Origin: Hordeum vulgare subsp. vulgare
Lineage: Eukaryota > Streptophyta > Magnoliopsida > Poales > Poaceae
Reading direction: 5' to 3'
Length of the DNA stretch: 64,000 bases
Assembly: GCF_904849725.1 (NCBI RefSeq)
Contig: NC_058519.1
Coordinates: forward strand, 580,436,676-580,500,675
Shown: positions 40,338 to 51,734 of the stretch, piece after piece
Numbering within the stretch: the first letter of the stretch is position 1
How the letters are laid out: every line of letters begins with the position of its first letter
Position numbers and translations under genes: made by a program
Notes under the pieces: model-generated
Told to the model about the DNA's origin: nothing
What the model saw: only the letters and a program-made list of their open reading frames with translations
Databases searched by the model: none

Positions 40338-43093
40338 AAGGGTTGTTTTGTATTTGGTTTCAATGTGCCAGTAGATAACAATATGGGGGCATGGTCAGAT
40401 AATGCCTCAATACGTTCTAGAGAGCGTATTGTTACCATCGGGAATTATCTTCCCAATCAGTGCTCATTAGTGCACGATCTAATTTTTCATATGTGGGCTT
40501 GGGAAGGCTATTCGCCCAAGTGAATTGCCTTCCCGTCATGTCAACCTCTACTAAATCCAAGCTATCAATGACATCATTGAATAAAAAAGGCCAACGATTA
40601 TTGAACCATCCTTGACTTTTCTCATGTGGGAATCGAAGAATATTGAAATCTCCACCTATTAGAATAGGATATGGATTATTATTAGCGAGGTTAACCAATT
40701 CATGGAGAAAAGCAGCCTTATGTGCTTCTTGAGCAGCACCATAGACACCAACCAAACTCCATATGAAGTTGTCAACTTTATTACGGATGTGGAATTTGAT
40801 ATGAAATTCACCATCCGAAAAAGTTAAAATCTCCATAGAATCTGATTTAACGCCAAGTAAGATGCCATTCGATCTACCGCATGGGGAGATAGAGTGCCAA
40901 GTAAAGTCCTTACCGCCGGAAAAGCGATCTAGGACAATAACTCGGGAATCACGTCTCCCCATTTCGGAAATAGCCACAAACTCCAACCTATGATCTGCAA
41001 CATGTTGTGCAATATTCAGAAGCTTAGCCAAGTCACCAAGACCTGTGCTATTTGTGAACATGCTTCATTGGGAAACATTTGGGGGTTTTGACTTTTTCAC
41101 GTTTTTTTGCGTTTTTTTACTTTTTTGCCTTTGGCGGATTTGGATTTTCGGTTGGAAGCGTACATATCGTATATAGATCCTAGATCATCCTCATCCATTC
41201 CCACCTCTGTAACCACACCCACAAGATGAGATAGAAGTTGTCCATCTATAGAGGCATTCACTTCATCATCATCTTCTTGTGTGATCACCGGCTTACTGGA
41301 CGCACCTAGAGAGATCTTTAAACAATCATACTCCACATGCTTCAACATGTTAGCCGAGACAGTAATTTCATTTTCTTTTCTTCTTAAACAAACTCCAACA
41401 TTCCTTAATGTGGATGATAACTTAGAACTGGAATACGAAAGAAACGATTTGTTAGCTAAAGACGTACCAATAGGAGGAGGTGTATACATCGCCGCCTTAC
41501 GCCGCATGGCCTTGGCCAGCGCATCCTCGTCCATAGGTGAAGATCCATCAATCATGGTAAGGTGATGTTCGCTGCGCCTTGGTATCATCACCGGCTGCGA
41601 ATGAGACCCCACCACCGACTACACAATGGGAGAAGGCAAAGATGATGTAGCAGCCCTCTCGACCACCGTAGCTTCCACTGGTGGCACTTCCTCCAACTAC
41701 ACCACATGCGCACTAGGTGCCACAAGGGCGCACTCATCCTGTACCACGACGGGAGGAGTCGCCTCAGCGTGGCACGCTTCCTCAGCAGACACACCGCTAG
41801 CCGAAGCAGAGGCGAGCCTCCATCCATGCTCATGGTCGGGGTATCTGGCTACACCGTGCCCGTCGAGCTACGGGGATGGTCACCCATGGCGGCCGCAACA
41901 ACACTAGTAGGTGCAATCGTAGCCGTGCTGGAAGCCGCGACCTCGTGCATGTCAGCTGGTTGAGACCCAGCCAGGGCAACTGGCGACTTCATATGGCAGC
42001 TTGTTCCAGTTTGCTGATAGCCACCCAACTTCATCACCAACTCTTGCCTCTCACGAACAATCTCCATACCTCGAGGAGTTTTAGTACTTGGATTGAATGG
42101 AGTGAGATCAATTCCACTCAGGAGGCGAGTCACCGAAGGACGCAGAGACTGACCCTCCTGAGTGGATGGACCGAGGTCAACGGACATACTCGTAACCCCG
42201 CCATCATCTTGCACTGAAGCACCACCAAATCCAGGTTGTTCCCTATTACTATCTTGCATATTTGTGTCCGCTGCTCCATCCTTGGTTTTGGTGTCCCAAA
42301 CAAGAGGTATAAAGTCTGACTCCGACACAAAGCCTTCTGGCTCCGGACGGAAAGTGAACTCGTATCCTTTCAGCAGTAAAATACCGTATGTCTGAATATA
42401 TGGTCCAACCTCATCTACCTTTTTGAAGAATTCGCCAGCTGCCATTCCCACGAGGATACACACCACTCCCCTACGTTAAAGGGACAAAAGATCGACATAA
42501 ATCGTAGTGCCAATCAGAGTCCCAACTGCCCAAAGGCCCAGAAAATGTCTCATAGAATGGGGCACCCCTGTGGTGTGTACCCAATCTGGTGTAAATCCAT
42601 CTTAGGGATAATCTCCTCTGGCTTCCACTAACTGAAAGCAAGTCTAGTATCGTGCGTCGGAATGCCAAGATCAACGCCGTCAAATATTTAGAGCACCTCC
42701 ATTATCAGAAAAGCGATTGTGAATGAACTATCCACATTACGGACAACCTCCCAGACCCAAGACGGAAATGGGCACATACGCGCCACGTGGTCCTGGACCT
42801 GTTTTGTTGTTGCATCCATACCAACAACCTTTACCAGTGCAATGGGGCGTGAGCTGGGAACGAGATGAGAATTATGGGCGTTGTCCGAGAACTGAGCGAA
42901 CATAGTCTCCTTGCTACCCATACCAGCCACAAACACACAAGTCTTGGGAGCTTAAAAGTTGGGCACTTCTTCAACGGATGCAAAGAGCTATCACAGATAT
43001 AGCAGCAGTGTTGTCGTTTTCTCACGACAGATGCCATAGGTAGGATTATCGAGGTGGTTGGGAACATATCATCGTTTTGTCGTCGTTCGTTGG
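40338..43093 (-). pseudogene. LINE segment 3: endonuclease domain and ORF1 (broken)
   Basis: Reading the minus strand, ORF1 lies at about 43090-41097 in several frames, with a C-x2-C-x4-H-x4-C zinc knuckle (CYICDSSLHPLKKC) near 42963-43010 and a Lys-rich end (KKVKKRKKT). ORF2 starts 35 bases further on, at the ATG at 41061, with an apurinic-type endonuclease domain: ISEMGRRDS, GVYGAAQEAHK, LIGGDFNILRF and, past a stop near 40432, SDHAPILL. The endonuclease nicks the target DNA in LINE retrotransposition. The coding frame is continuous from here into segment 2 once the Athila-like element and one AAGGG copy are left out. ORF1 has frameshifts near 41600, 42470 and 42690-42830. Confidence 0.88.
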
Positions 43094-44622
43094 TGATGAC
43101 CCACAAGTATAGGGGATCAATCTTAGTCCTTTCGATAAGTAAGAGTGTCGAACCCAACGAGGAGGAGAAGGCTCTGATAAACAGTTTTCAGCAAGGTAAT
43201 AACTGCAAGCACTGAAAGTAGCGGTAACAAGGGATGGTGTAGTGAGGTGAAACGTAACAAGCGAAAAGTAACAAGTAACAAGTAGTAGTAACGGTGCAGC
43301 AAGTGGCCCAATCCCTTTTGTAGCAAGGGACAAGCCTGAACAAAGTCTTATAAGAGGAAAAACGCTCCCGAGGACACACGGGAATTTCTGTCATGCTAGT
43401 TTCATCGTGTTCATATGATTCGCGTTCGTTACTTTGATAGTGTGATATGTGGGTGGACCGGCGCTTGGGTACTACCCTTACTTGGAAAACCATCCCACTT
43501 ATGATTAAACCCTCTCGCAAGCATCCGCAACTACGAAAGAAGAATTAAGACAACGTCTAACCATAGCATTAAACTAGTGGATCCAAATCAGCCCCTTACG
43601 AAGCAACGCATAGACTGGGGTTTAAGCTTCTGTCACTCCAGCAACCCATCATCTACTTACTACTCCCCAATTCCTTACTCTAGGCCCAAATATGGTGAAG
43701 TTTTATGTAGTCGACGTTCAAATAACACCACTAGAGGAAAAACAACATACATCATATCAAAATATTGAACGAATATCAAATTCACATGACTATTATTAGC
43801 ATGACTTATCCCATGTCCTCAGGAACAAAAGTAACTACTCACAAAGCATAATCATAATCATGATTAGAGGTGTAATGAATAGCATCAAGGATCAGAACAT
43901 AAACTCTTCCACCAAGTAATCCAACTAGCATCAACTACAAAGAGTAATCAACACTACTAGCAACCTTACAAGTACCAATCGGAGTCGTGAGACGGAGATT
44001 GGTTACAAGAGATGAACTAGGGTTTGGAGAGGAGATGGTGCTGATGAAGATGTTGATGGAGATGCCTCCCCTCCGACGAGAGGAGTGTTGGTGATGACGA
44101 TGGCGATGATTTCCCCCTCCAGGAGGGAAGTTTCCCCGGCAGGATCGTCCTGCCGGAGCTCTAGATTGTATCTGCTCAAGTTCCGCCTCGTGGCGGCGGA
44201 GAATCCACGTAAAAGCTCCACCCTGATTTTTTTTCAGACGAAACCCTTCATATAGCAAAAGAGGGGGGCCAGTGGGCCGCCAGGGTGCCCACAAGCCCTG
44301 TTGTCGCGGCCAGGGGGTACGCCGCGACAACCAGGCTTGTGGGCCCCTGGTTGCTCCCCTCCGACACTTCTTTCGCCCAGTATTTTTTATATATTGCCAA
44401 AAAAATCACCGTTGATTTTCAGGGCATTTGGAGTTGCGCAGAATAGAGGACTCAGACTTGCTCCTTTTCCAGTCCAGAATTCCAGCTGCCGGTATTCTCC
44501 CTCTTCAAATAAACCTTGCAAAATAAGAGAGAAAAGGCATAAGTAAGGTTCCACAAAGTATAATAACAGTCCATAAAGCGATAAATATGAACATGAAAGC
44601 ATGATGCAAAATGGACGTATCA
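43094..44622 (-). repeat. 3' LTR of the Athila element (left copy)
   Basis: Plus-strand ends TGATGACCCACAAG and GGACGTATCA. In transcript direction U3 contains an inverted repeat with 24-base arms and two mismatches (44287-44310 with 44321-44344, arms begin GCCCACAAGCC) and then a TATA-like box CTATATGAAG (44247-44256). Confidence 0.92.
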
Positions 44623-46155
44623 ACTCCCCCAAGCTTAGACCTCGCTTGTCCTCAAGCGAAAACCAAGACCCAAAACATGTCCACATGTTTAGGGATGAAG
44701 GTGTCGATAAAACAAAATACGGACATGAGGGCATCATGATCACACATAGAACAGCAATGCATCATAGAGATTCTTATGGGAAAGTAACAATTCCTTCACA
44801 AAGCAAAGTATGAAACAAAAACCTTACCGAGAAGTGGCCAACAACCGTCCAAAGTCATTGAAGCAATTGCAATTTATCATATTATCAGAAAGAGTCAAAT
44901 AAGAGCTTGTAAAGCAAACCCACATACTCAATCATCTCTTTTGTTTTCCACAATTGTTACAACTCACGTGGTATGCATGGTATCGAAGTTTCAGTTGGAC
45001 AAATAGAAAGATAGGGGCTTATAATTTGCCTCCCAACCATTTACCTCAAGGGTAAAGTCAACAATAATAAAGCATAAGTACTCAGCTCCAAGTTGATATA
45101 TGAATATAGATCTTTCCCAAGCATATGACGTTCACCAAGAAAAAGGCTAAATAAGGAATTGGTGAAGATCACCATGACTCTTACAAGGGCAAAAAGTAAA
45201 GGTACTAGATAGGCCCTTCGCAGAGGGAAGCAGAGGTTGTCATGCGCTTTTGAGGTTTGGATGCGTGTCCTCTTAGTGCGGAGGAACGTCACTTTATATT
45301 GCCTCCTGTGATAAAGAACTTTATTATGCAGTCTGTCGCTTTTATGTCTTCCTCATCACAGGTTCGTACAAAGCTTATTTTCCACACACTAATAGATCAT
45401 ACATATTAGAGAGCAAGTTTTATTGCTTGCACCGATGACAACTTACTTGAGGGATCTTATTCAATCCATAGGTAGGTATGGTGGACACTCATGGCAAAAC
45501 TGGATTGAAGGTTTATGGATGCACAAGTAGTATCTCTACTTGGTGCGGGAGTTTTGGCTAATATGAGGTGGAAGCAATCTTCACATGCTAAGGGATCTCT
45601 AATCATATAACATTGTTTGGAACCAAGCAAACACAATTCATTATGTTGTTTTCCTTGTCCAACATCTACTTCTAGGCATGTAATAGTTTGGTGAGTGCTC
45701 ACAATTATAAAAAGTGTCTAAGATGATATATTTATATGTGAACCTCTCTTTCCTTATTACTTCTTATTAATTGCAACAATGACTGAGGTCTATGTTGGTC
45801 TACTCTCAACAAGTTTCAATCATCATACTTGTTATATGTGAAGCTATCACTTTCCATAAGATCATCTCGTGATCTTTCATGCTATCGTTCTTTTCATACT
45901 TTTGATCACGACACAAAGCAAAGCCCTTAACTAAGATACTCTTTATTATATAGCTCGCAAGCTCGAATACATCGGGGGAGACACAAGGCAAAAGACTCAA
46001 ACGAAACACTAAAGAATTATTCCACTAAGAGAAGAAATAAAACTGAAAAGGAAAGAACTAAAACAAAGGTAAAAGAAAAAGATATAAAGGTGATACGATA
46101 CCAGGGCAACTCCCCCAAGCTTGGAAAAAGCCAAGGGGATTTCCCATACCAATGT
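44623..46155 (-). other. Non-coding 3' region of the Athila element
   Basis: About 1.5 kb between the accessory ORF and the 3' LTR, AT-rich, with only short frames lacking motifs. The last bases next to the LTR (plus strand ACTCCCCCAAGCTT) form the polypurine tract on the minus strand. Confidence 0.7.
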
Positions 46156-46572
46156 TTAGTTATCTTCCTTTGGTGGTGATGGTGGTGGAGTTGTTGAAGT
46201 AGTCTTGAGCTTGTCTAATTTCCACTTGAGCAAAAAGTTCTGCTCCCTCAGATCGTCATTTTCCTCCTCAAGCTTCAACACTCTATGACAAAGTTCCTGC
46301 TTACTCTCCTGCAAGAAACGAGAAGGGATAAACAAGGTCTTAGGCTTCTTCCTTTGGTCAGGGAGGCTTGACTTCTTGAACTCCACATGAGTGCCTCCAG
46401 GTTGGGGTAGAGGGGCCTCCTCTTCATCGAAACTCGTTTGTTCCTTCCCCTTGGGCTCATAGTCCTCTTCTTCGTGAGTGGTCCAGCCATAAGGTTCCAA
46501 GTCCCCATTAATCCTGGAGTTAGCACGATCATCGGCCACATAGATCTCTTCTTCTGAATCTTGAGAAGACAT
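46156..46572 (-). CDS. Accessory ORF of the Athila element, intact, 138 aa
   Basis: The ATG at 46572 opens MSSQDSEEEIYVADD. The product is very acidic in the first half, has a basic patch (DQRKKPKTLF), then a leucine-heptad region likely to form a coiled coil (LEEENDDLREQNFLL), and ends in Pro/Ser-rich residues. There is no signal peptide or membrane segment. It sits where Athila elements carry their third ORF, but is much shorter than an envelope protein; function unknown. The frame is undamaged. An AAGCTTGG-rich segment follows the stop. The upstream region carries a TATA box and a copy of the LTR inverted repeat. Confidence 0.65.
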   Translation of the reverse strand: MSSQDSEEEIYVADDRANSRINGDLEPYGWTTHEEEDYEPKGKEQTSFDEEEAPLPQPGGTHVEFKKSSLPDQRKKPKTLFIPSRFLQESKQELCHRVLKLEEENDDLREQNFLLKWKLDKLKTTSTTPPPSPPKEDN

Positions 46573-46649
46573 CTTGACCTAAATCTGCGGCAGACAACAG
46601 GCTCGAAACGAAAACAGAGGAAAACTGCGAGATACGGAGATCAAAACCC

Positions 46650-46805
46650 TCGGGCGAATATATAATGATTTTTTGGACCAGAAGGAGTGCTCCGCAAGAA
46701 AACGGAGTCCGGGAGGCACACGAGCTGCCCACAAGCCCTATTGCTGCGGCCAGGGGGGTAGGCCGCGGCAACCAAGCTTGTGGCCACCTCGTGCGCTCTC
46801 CGGAC
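46650..46805 (-). promoter_or_regulatory. Internal promoter candidate: diverged copy of the LTR hairpin-TATA module
   Basis: A long imperfect inverted repeat spans 46707-46805 (arms of about 45 bases, roughly 34 of 45 matched, loop AGGGGGGTA). Its central 56 bases match the right LTR hairpin (from 52928) at about 51 of 56 positions. In transcript direction a TATA box (ATTATATATTC, 46656-46667) follows 42 bases later and the ATG of the accessory ORF about 90 bases after that. In the LTR the hairpin-to-TATA distance is 33 bases. Confidence 0.65.
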
Positions 46806-47030
46806 TGCTTTTTATTTTTCTAATTTTCCATAAATTCCAAAACGGAGAAAATTTCCTATTGGAAAAGTTTCGGAGTCCAATTACTTACCGAAGCAGATAC
46901 CTCTTGGTTTTCAGGGTCTGAAACAGGCTGATAAACATCCCTTATGTACTCCTCTGGAGTTATGATATTGATGATATTGGTCTCAACATTTATGGGAGTA
47001 CCAGAATATAATGCTTGATTCTTTGCCCGT
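46806..47030 (-). other. Spacer between integrase and the internal promoter
   Basis: Short AT-rich spacer following the end of the integrase frame; the frame has a C-terminal tail of a few residues past the last conserved integrase block. No separate feature seen. Confidence 0.5.
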
Positions 47031-47882
47031 TTACACTCTAGGAAAATTACCTTCCGTGTTATTGATTTTGATGGCACCGGAATGATATACTTCCTCGACA
47101 ACGTAGGGACCTTCCCATTTAGGGAGAAGCTTGCCTGCGAAGAATCTTAAACGGGAATTGTATAGCAGGACATAATCACCTACATTGAACTCTCGTTTTT
47201 GTATTCTTTTATCGTGCCATCTCTTAACCTTTTCCTTGAACAACTTGGCATTCTCATATGCCTGGGCCCTCCATTCATCTAATGAGCTGATATCAAACAA
47301 CCGCTTCTCACCAGCAAGTTTGAAATCAAAGTTGAGCTCTTTGATTGCCCAATAAGCTTTGTGTTCCAGCTGAAGAAGTAAATGACAGGCCTTACCGTAA
47401 ACCATTTTATACGGCGACATGCCCATGGGATTCTTATAAGCAGTCCTATAAGCCCATAGTGCATCGTCAAGTTTGCTAGACCAATTCTTTCGAGATCTAT
47501 TGACGGTCTTCTGTAAGATCAATTTGATCTCCGTATTACTCAACTCCACTTGACCACTAGACTGAGGATGATAAGGAGATGCAACTCTATGGTTGACATC
47601 GTACTTAGCGAGCATCTTGCGGAAAACACCATGAATGAAGTGTGAACCGCCATCAGTCATCAGATATCTAGGGACTCCAAATCTTGGGAAAATGACTTCT
47701 TTAAGCATCTTAATAGAGGTATGGTGATCATCATTTTTAGTGGGGATAGCCTCTACCCACTTAGTGACATAATCCACAGCAACTAAGATGTGAGTGTTCC
47801 CATTGGAACTCAGGAAGGGTCCCATATAATCAAAGCCCCAGACATCAAACGATTCAATGACAAGTGAATAGTTCATAGGCAT
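47031..47882 (-). CDS. Integrase part of the Athila pol
   Basis: An undamaged 283-codon stretch with the catalytic D,D-35-E triad in context: [17 protein letters not shown] and [13 protein letters not shown], then the C-terminal region with [10 protein letters not shown] and [12 protein letters not shown]. It is in the same frame as the RT/RNase H segment, separated only by a TAA at 47885-47883, so it is the end of one polyprotein rather than a separate gene. The zinc-binding HHCC part ([14 protein letters not shown] and CDECQR) lies just upstream. Integrase inserts the element's DNA copy and makes the 5-bp duplication. Confidence 0.88.
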   Translation of the reverse strand: MPMNYSLVIESFDVWGFDYMGPFLSSNGNTHILVAVDYVTKWVEAIPTKNDDHHTSIKMLKEVIFPRFGVPRYLMTDGGSHFIHGVFRKMLAKYDVNHRVASPYHPQSSGQVELSNTEIKLILQKTVNRSRKNWSSKLDDALWAYRTAYKNPMGMSPYKMVYGKACHLLLQLEHKAYWAIKELNFDFKLAGEKRLFDISSLDEWRAQAYENAKLFKEKVKRWHDKRIQKREFNVGDYVLLYNSRLRFFAGKLLPKWEGPYVVEEVYHSGAIKINNTEGNFPRV

Positions 47883-50267
47883 TTATTGACGCTTACTGAT
47901 GTTCCCTATTCTTTGGCATTCGTCACAAGACAAGACAAACTTAAGAGCATCCTTGAAGAGAGTGGGCCAATAGAAACCTGATTGCAATACCTTATGAGCA
48001 GTTCTATATCCAGCATGGTGTCCTCCGTAGGCTTCGAAATGACACTTCTGCAGGATCTGTCCCTGTTCATGTTTAGGCACACAACGTCTAATAACACCAT
48101 CTACTCCTTCCTTATAAAGGTGAGGATCATCCCAAAAGTAGTGTCTCAAATCAAAGAAGAATTTCTTATTTTGCTGGTAGGTGAAACTGGGTGGTATGTA
48201 TTTGGCTACGATATAGTTTGCGTAGTCAACATACCACGGTGCACTATGTGAAGTGCGGATGACATTCAATTGCTCATCAGGAAAGTTGTCATCAATAGGT
48301 CGTGGGTCATCAAGGACATTCTCTAGCCTAGACAAGTTATCTGCTACAAGGTTATCAGCACCCTTTCGGTCAACAATGTGCAAATCAAATTCCTGTAGCA
48401 GGAGAACCCATCTGATTAGCCTAGGTTTAGTGTCCTTCTTCTCCATAAGGTACTTAATAGCAGCATGATCAGAGTGAATAGTGACTTTGAAGTCAACTAT
48501 ATAAGATCTAAACTTTTCACATGCAAACACGACTGCTAAAAACTCCTTCTCCGTAGTGGCATAGTTTCTTTGGGCACTGTGTAGAGTTTTACTAGCGTAG
48601 TGAATGACATTCAACTTCTTGTCAACTCTTTGTCCTAGAACAACACCAACAGCATAATCACTAGCGTCGCACATGATTTCAAAGGGCAAGTTCCAGTCTG
48701 GTGGTTGAACAATAGGTGCGGTTATCAAGGCCTTCTTAAGTATTTCGAAAGCTTCCTCACAATCCTCATCAAAAACAAAAGGAACATCCTTCTGCAAGAG
48801 GTTGGTAAGAGGCCTAGAAATCTTAGAGAAGTCTTTAATGGACCTTCTATAGAAACCAACATGACCTAGGAAACTTCGTATACCTCTGATATCTGTGGGG
48901 CAAGGCATTTTCTCAATTGCATCAACATTAGCCTTATCAACTTCAATGCCTTTCTCAGAGATTTTGTGTCCTAAGACGATGCCTTCATTAACCATGAAGT
49001 GGCACTTCTCCCAGTTCAAGACGAGGTTGGTATCTTTGCATCTCTGTAAGACTCGATCAAGGTTGCTGAGGCAATCTTCAAAGGAAGAACCGTAGATGGA
49101 GAAATCATCCATGAAAACCTCAACAATCTTTTCACCAAAGTCAGAGAATATAGCTATCATACATCTTTGAAAGGTGGTAGGTGCATTGCACAAGCCAAAA
49201 GGCATACGTCTATAAGCAAAGGTACCGAAGGGGCATGTGAAGGTGGTTTTCTCTTGATCAGATTGTGCAACAGTTATTTACGAGAAACCTGAATAACCCA
49301 CTAGAAAGCAGAAGTGTGTGTGTTTAGATAGCCTTTCTAGCATGTGGTCGATAAACGACAAAGGATAATGGTCCTTCCTGGTTGCCTTGTTCAGTTTCCG
49401 GAAGTCTATCACCATCCTATAGCGAGTAATAATCCTCTCTGGGATTAGTTCATTCTTATCATTAGGAACGACGGTGATACCTCCCTTCTTAGGTACACAA
49501 TGTACTGGACTTACCCAATCACTATGAGCAACATGATAGATGATTCCTGTTTCCAGAAGCTTTAACATTTCTTTTCTCACGACCTCTTTCATCCTCGGAT
49601 TTAGTCTCCGTTGATGATCAGCAACTGGCTTAGAATCAGGATCGGTTTTAATCTTGTGCTGACATAGAGTGGGGCTAATACCCTTAAGATCATCAAGAGT
49701 ATATCCAATAGCAGCATGATGCTTCCTCAAAGTTTTTAATAACTTCTTCTCTTCGTGATTCGAGAGGTGGGCACTAATAACAACAGGATATATCTCCTTC
49801 TCATCAAGGTAGGCATACTTAAGAGTATCTGGTAACTGTTTTAGCTCGAACACAGGATCACCCTTTGGTGGGGGAGGATCCCCAAGCAGTTCAACAGGCA
49901 GACTATTCTTGAGAATAGGATATTGTTCTAAGACAATTTTATCTATCTCATCTCTTTCGTCCATATGCATATCATTTTCATGCTCAAGCAGATATTTCTC
50001 TACAGGATCCGTAGGAGGTACGGCAATAGAGGAAAGAGCAGTGATTTCATCCCTACCAGACGACTCTTTTTCATGGGGTTGTCTTCCAAACTTGGAGAAG
50101 TTAAAATTCATCAGACACACCCTCGAAACTAACAGTGACAGTCTATTTAATGCAATCAATGTGAGCATTGACAGTGTTGAGAAAGGGTCTACCATATATG
50201 ATGGGACAAAAGCTATCTTGTGCAGTACCAAGGACGAGGAAATCAGTAGGATACTTCGTCTTACCAC
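47883..50267 (-). pseudogene. RT and RNase H part of the Athila pol (split by stops)
   Basis: From the right: linker with FELKQLPDTLKYAYLDE, RT beginning near 49700 (RYRMVIDFRKLNKATRKDHYP), a TAA at 49280-49278, then [12 protein letters not shown], the FMDD catalytic box (near 49100) and [12 protein letters not shown], followed by RNase H ([39 protein letters not shown]) and the HHCC zinc finger of integrase. The frame is shared with integrase. RNase H and RT motifs keep their key residues. Confidence 0.88.
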
Positions 50268-50661
50268 ACAGGACTTCTACGTCTCTCACAATTCCCAGAG
50301 GGAAAATAGTGTCTCTATTAGCTAGAGTAATAGTGACATCAATGGGTTCTAGCTCAGCGGGTGCAATCTCATCTTTGATTTCATCATATAGGGAACGGGG
50401 TATTGCACTAACACTAGCTCCCATATCACATAAACCATGGTAACAGTGATCTCCTATCTTGACAGAAACAACGGGTAGGCCAATTACAAGTCCGTATTTG
50501 TCTTTCGCGTGAGGTTTAGCAATTCTAGTGGAGTCCTCACAGAATTTGATAACATGCCCATCTATGTCTTCGGCTAAGAGATCTTTGATAATAGCAACAC
50601 TAGGTTCAACTCTAATCTCCTCAGGGGGTGCAAGTGGTCTAATATAACCCCTACGTATCAT
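50143..50661 (-). pseudogene. Aspartic protease part of the Athila polyprotein
   Basis: Contains the active-site motif LCDMGASVSAIP (Asp-Met-Gly-Ala in place of DTG/DSG; Athila proteases vary here) and the second conserved block FCPIIYGRPFLNT. It is offset by a frameshift from both the gag segment (near 50660) and the RT segment (near 50150-50260). Confidence 0.8.
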
Positions 50662-51628
50662 AGTTGGAGCTTTAGAATAATCCTTTTTCCTAGCAGGGTA
50701 AGGTGGTTTCTCAGCGTAGGCACAAGGAACAACAGACTAAAAGCAATGACTTTCTCCTCAACTAGATTGGGTTTGGCTATGTTGACTTCCACAGGTGGAT
50801 GATATTTAAACCACTTCTCTTTGGAAAGATCAACATGAGCAGCAAAAGATTCACATAGATAAGCTACTATCTCAGAGTCAAGTCCATACTTAGCGCTAAA
50901 ATCTCTAGAAGTGTTTGTTTCAACAAAAGATTTAACACAATCAAACTGGAAATTCATACCTGACTCCTTACCTTCTTCAAGCTCCCACTCTTTAGAGTTA
51001 CATTTGATTCTTTCCAATAAATTCCACTTGTGGTCAATATCCTTCTTCACAAAATAACCGGTACAAGAAGTGTCAAGCATGGTACGATCTTCATGAGAAA
51101 GCCGAGCATAAAAGTTTTGAGTGATAATTTCTCTCGAGATCTCATGATTGGGCATGAATATATCATTGATTTAAGCCTCCCCCAAGCTTGAGCTATGCTT
51201 TCCCTGTCACGAGGCCAAAAGTTATAAATATAATTGCGATCACGATGTACTAAATGCATATGATAAAACTTTTGATGAAATTCCAATTTCAACCGATTGT
51301 AGTCCCATGATCCAGTATCATCACATAGCCTATACCATGTCAACGCCTTATTCTTCAAAGATAAAGGAAAGACTTTCTTCTTTACCTCATCCTCGGGCAA
51401 ACCTACAAGCTTAAATAAACCACAAACTTCATCTACATAGATTAGATGCAAGTCTGGATGTGAAGATCCATCTCCTGTAAAAGGATTAGCCAGCAGTTTC
51501 TCAAGCATACCCGAAGGAATTTCATAAAAGAAATTTTCAGTAGGTACCTCAGGTTGAGGAACAACTCCTCGTGCTTCCGTTCTTGGTGAAGATACCCCGA
51601 ACAAACTCCTCAAAGGAACAGTTTCCAT
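50658..51628 (-). pseudogene. gag of the Athila element (frameshifted)
   Basis: The first true ATG is at 51628 (METVPLRSLFG). The capsid region is recognisable by FTGDGSSHPDLHLIY, FPLSLKNKALTWY, WDYNRLKLEFHQKFY and RDRESIAQAWGRLK, standard for Athila gag. Coding passes to another frame near 51050-51155 (LSHEDRTMLD, SFAAHVDLSKEKWFKYHPP). Confidence 0.85.
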
Positions 51629-51705
51629 AGTGACAAGTGACAATAGATTTCAGCACAGTATATAAATGTTTCCTTACCAAATTCCACTTACCAAAGGCGC
51701 TTACC

Positions 51706-51723
51706 TCCCCGGCAACGGCGCCA
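51706..51723 (-). promoter_or_regulatory. Primer binding site of the Athila element
   Basis: Reads TGGCGCCGTTGCCGGGGA on the minus strand, 11 bases from the 5' LTR, complementary to the 3' end of plant tRNA-Asp. Confidence 0.88.
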
Positions 51724-51734
51724 GAAAAGAGTCT

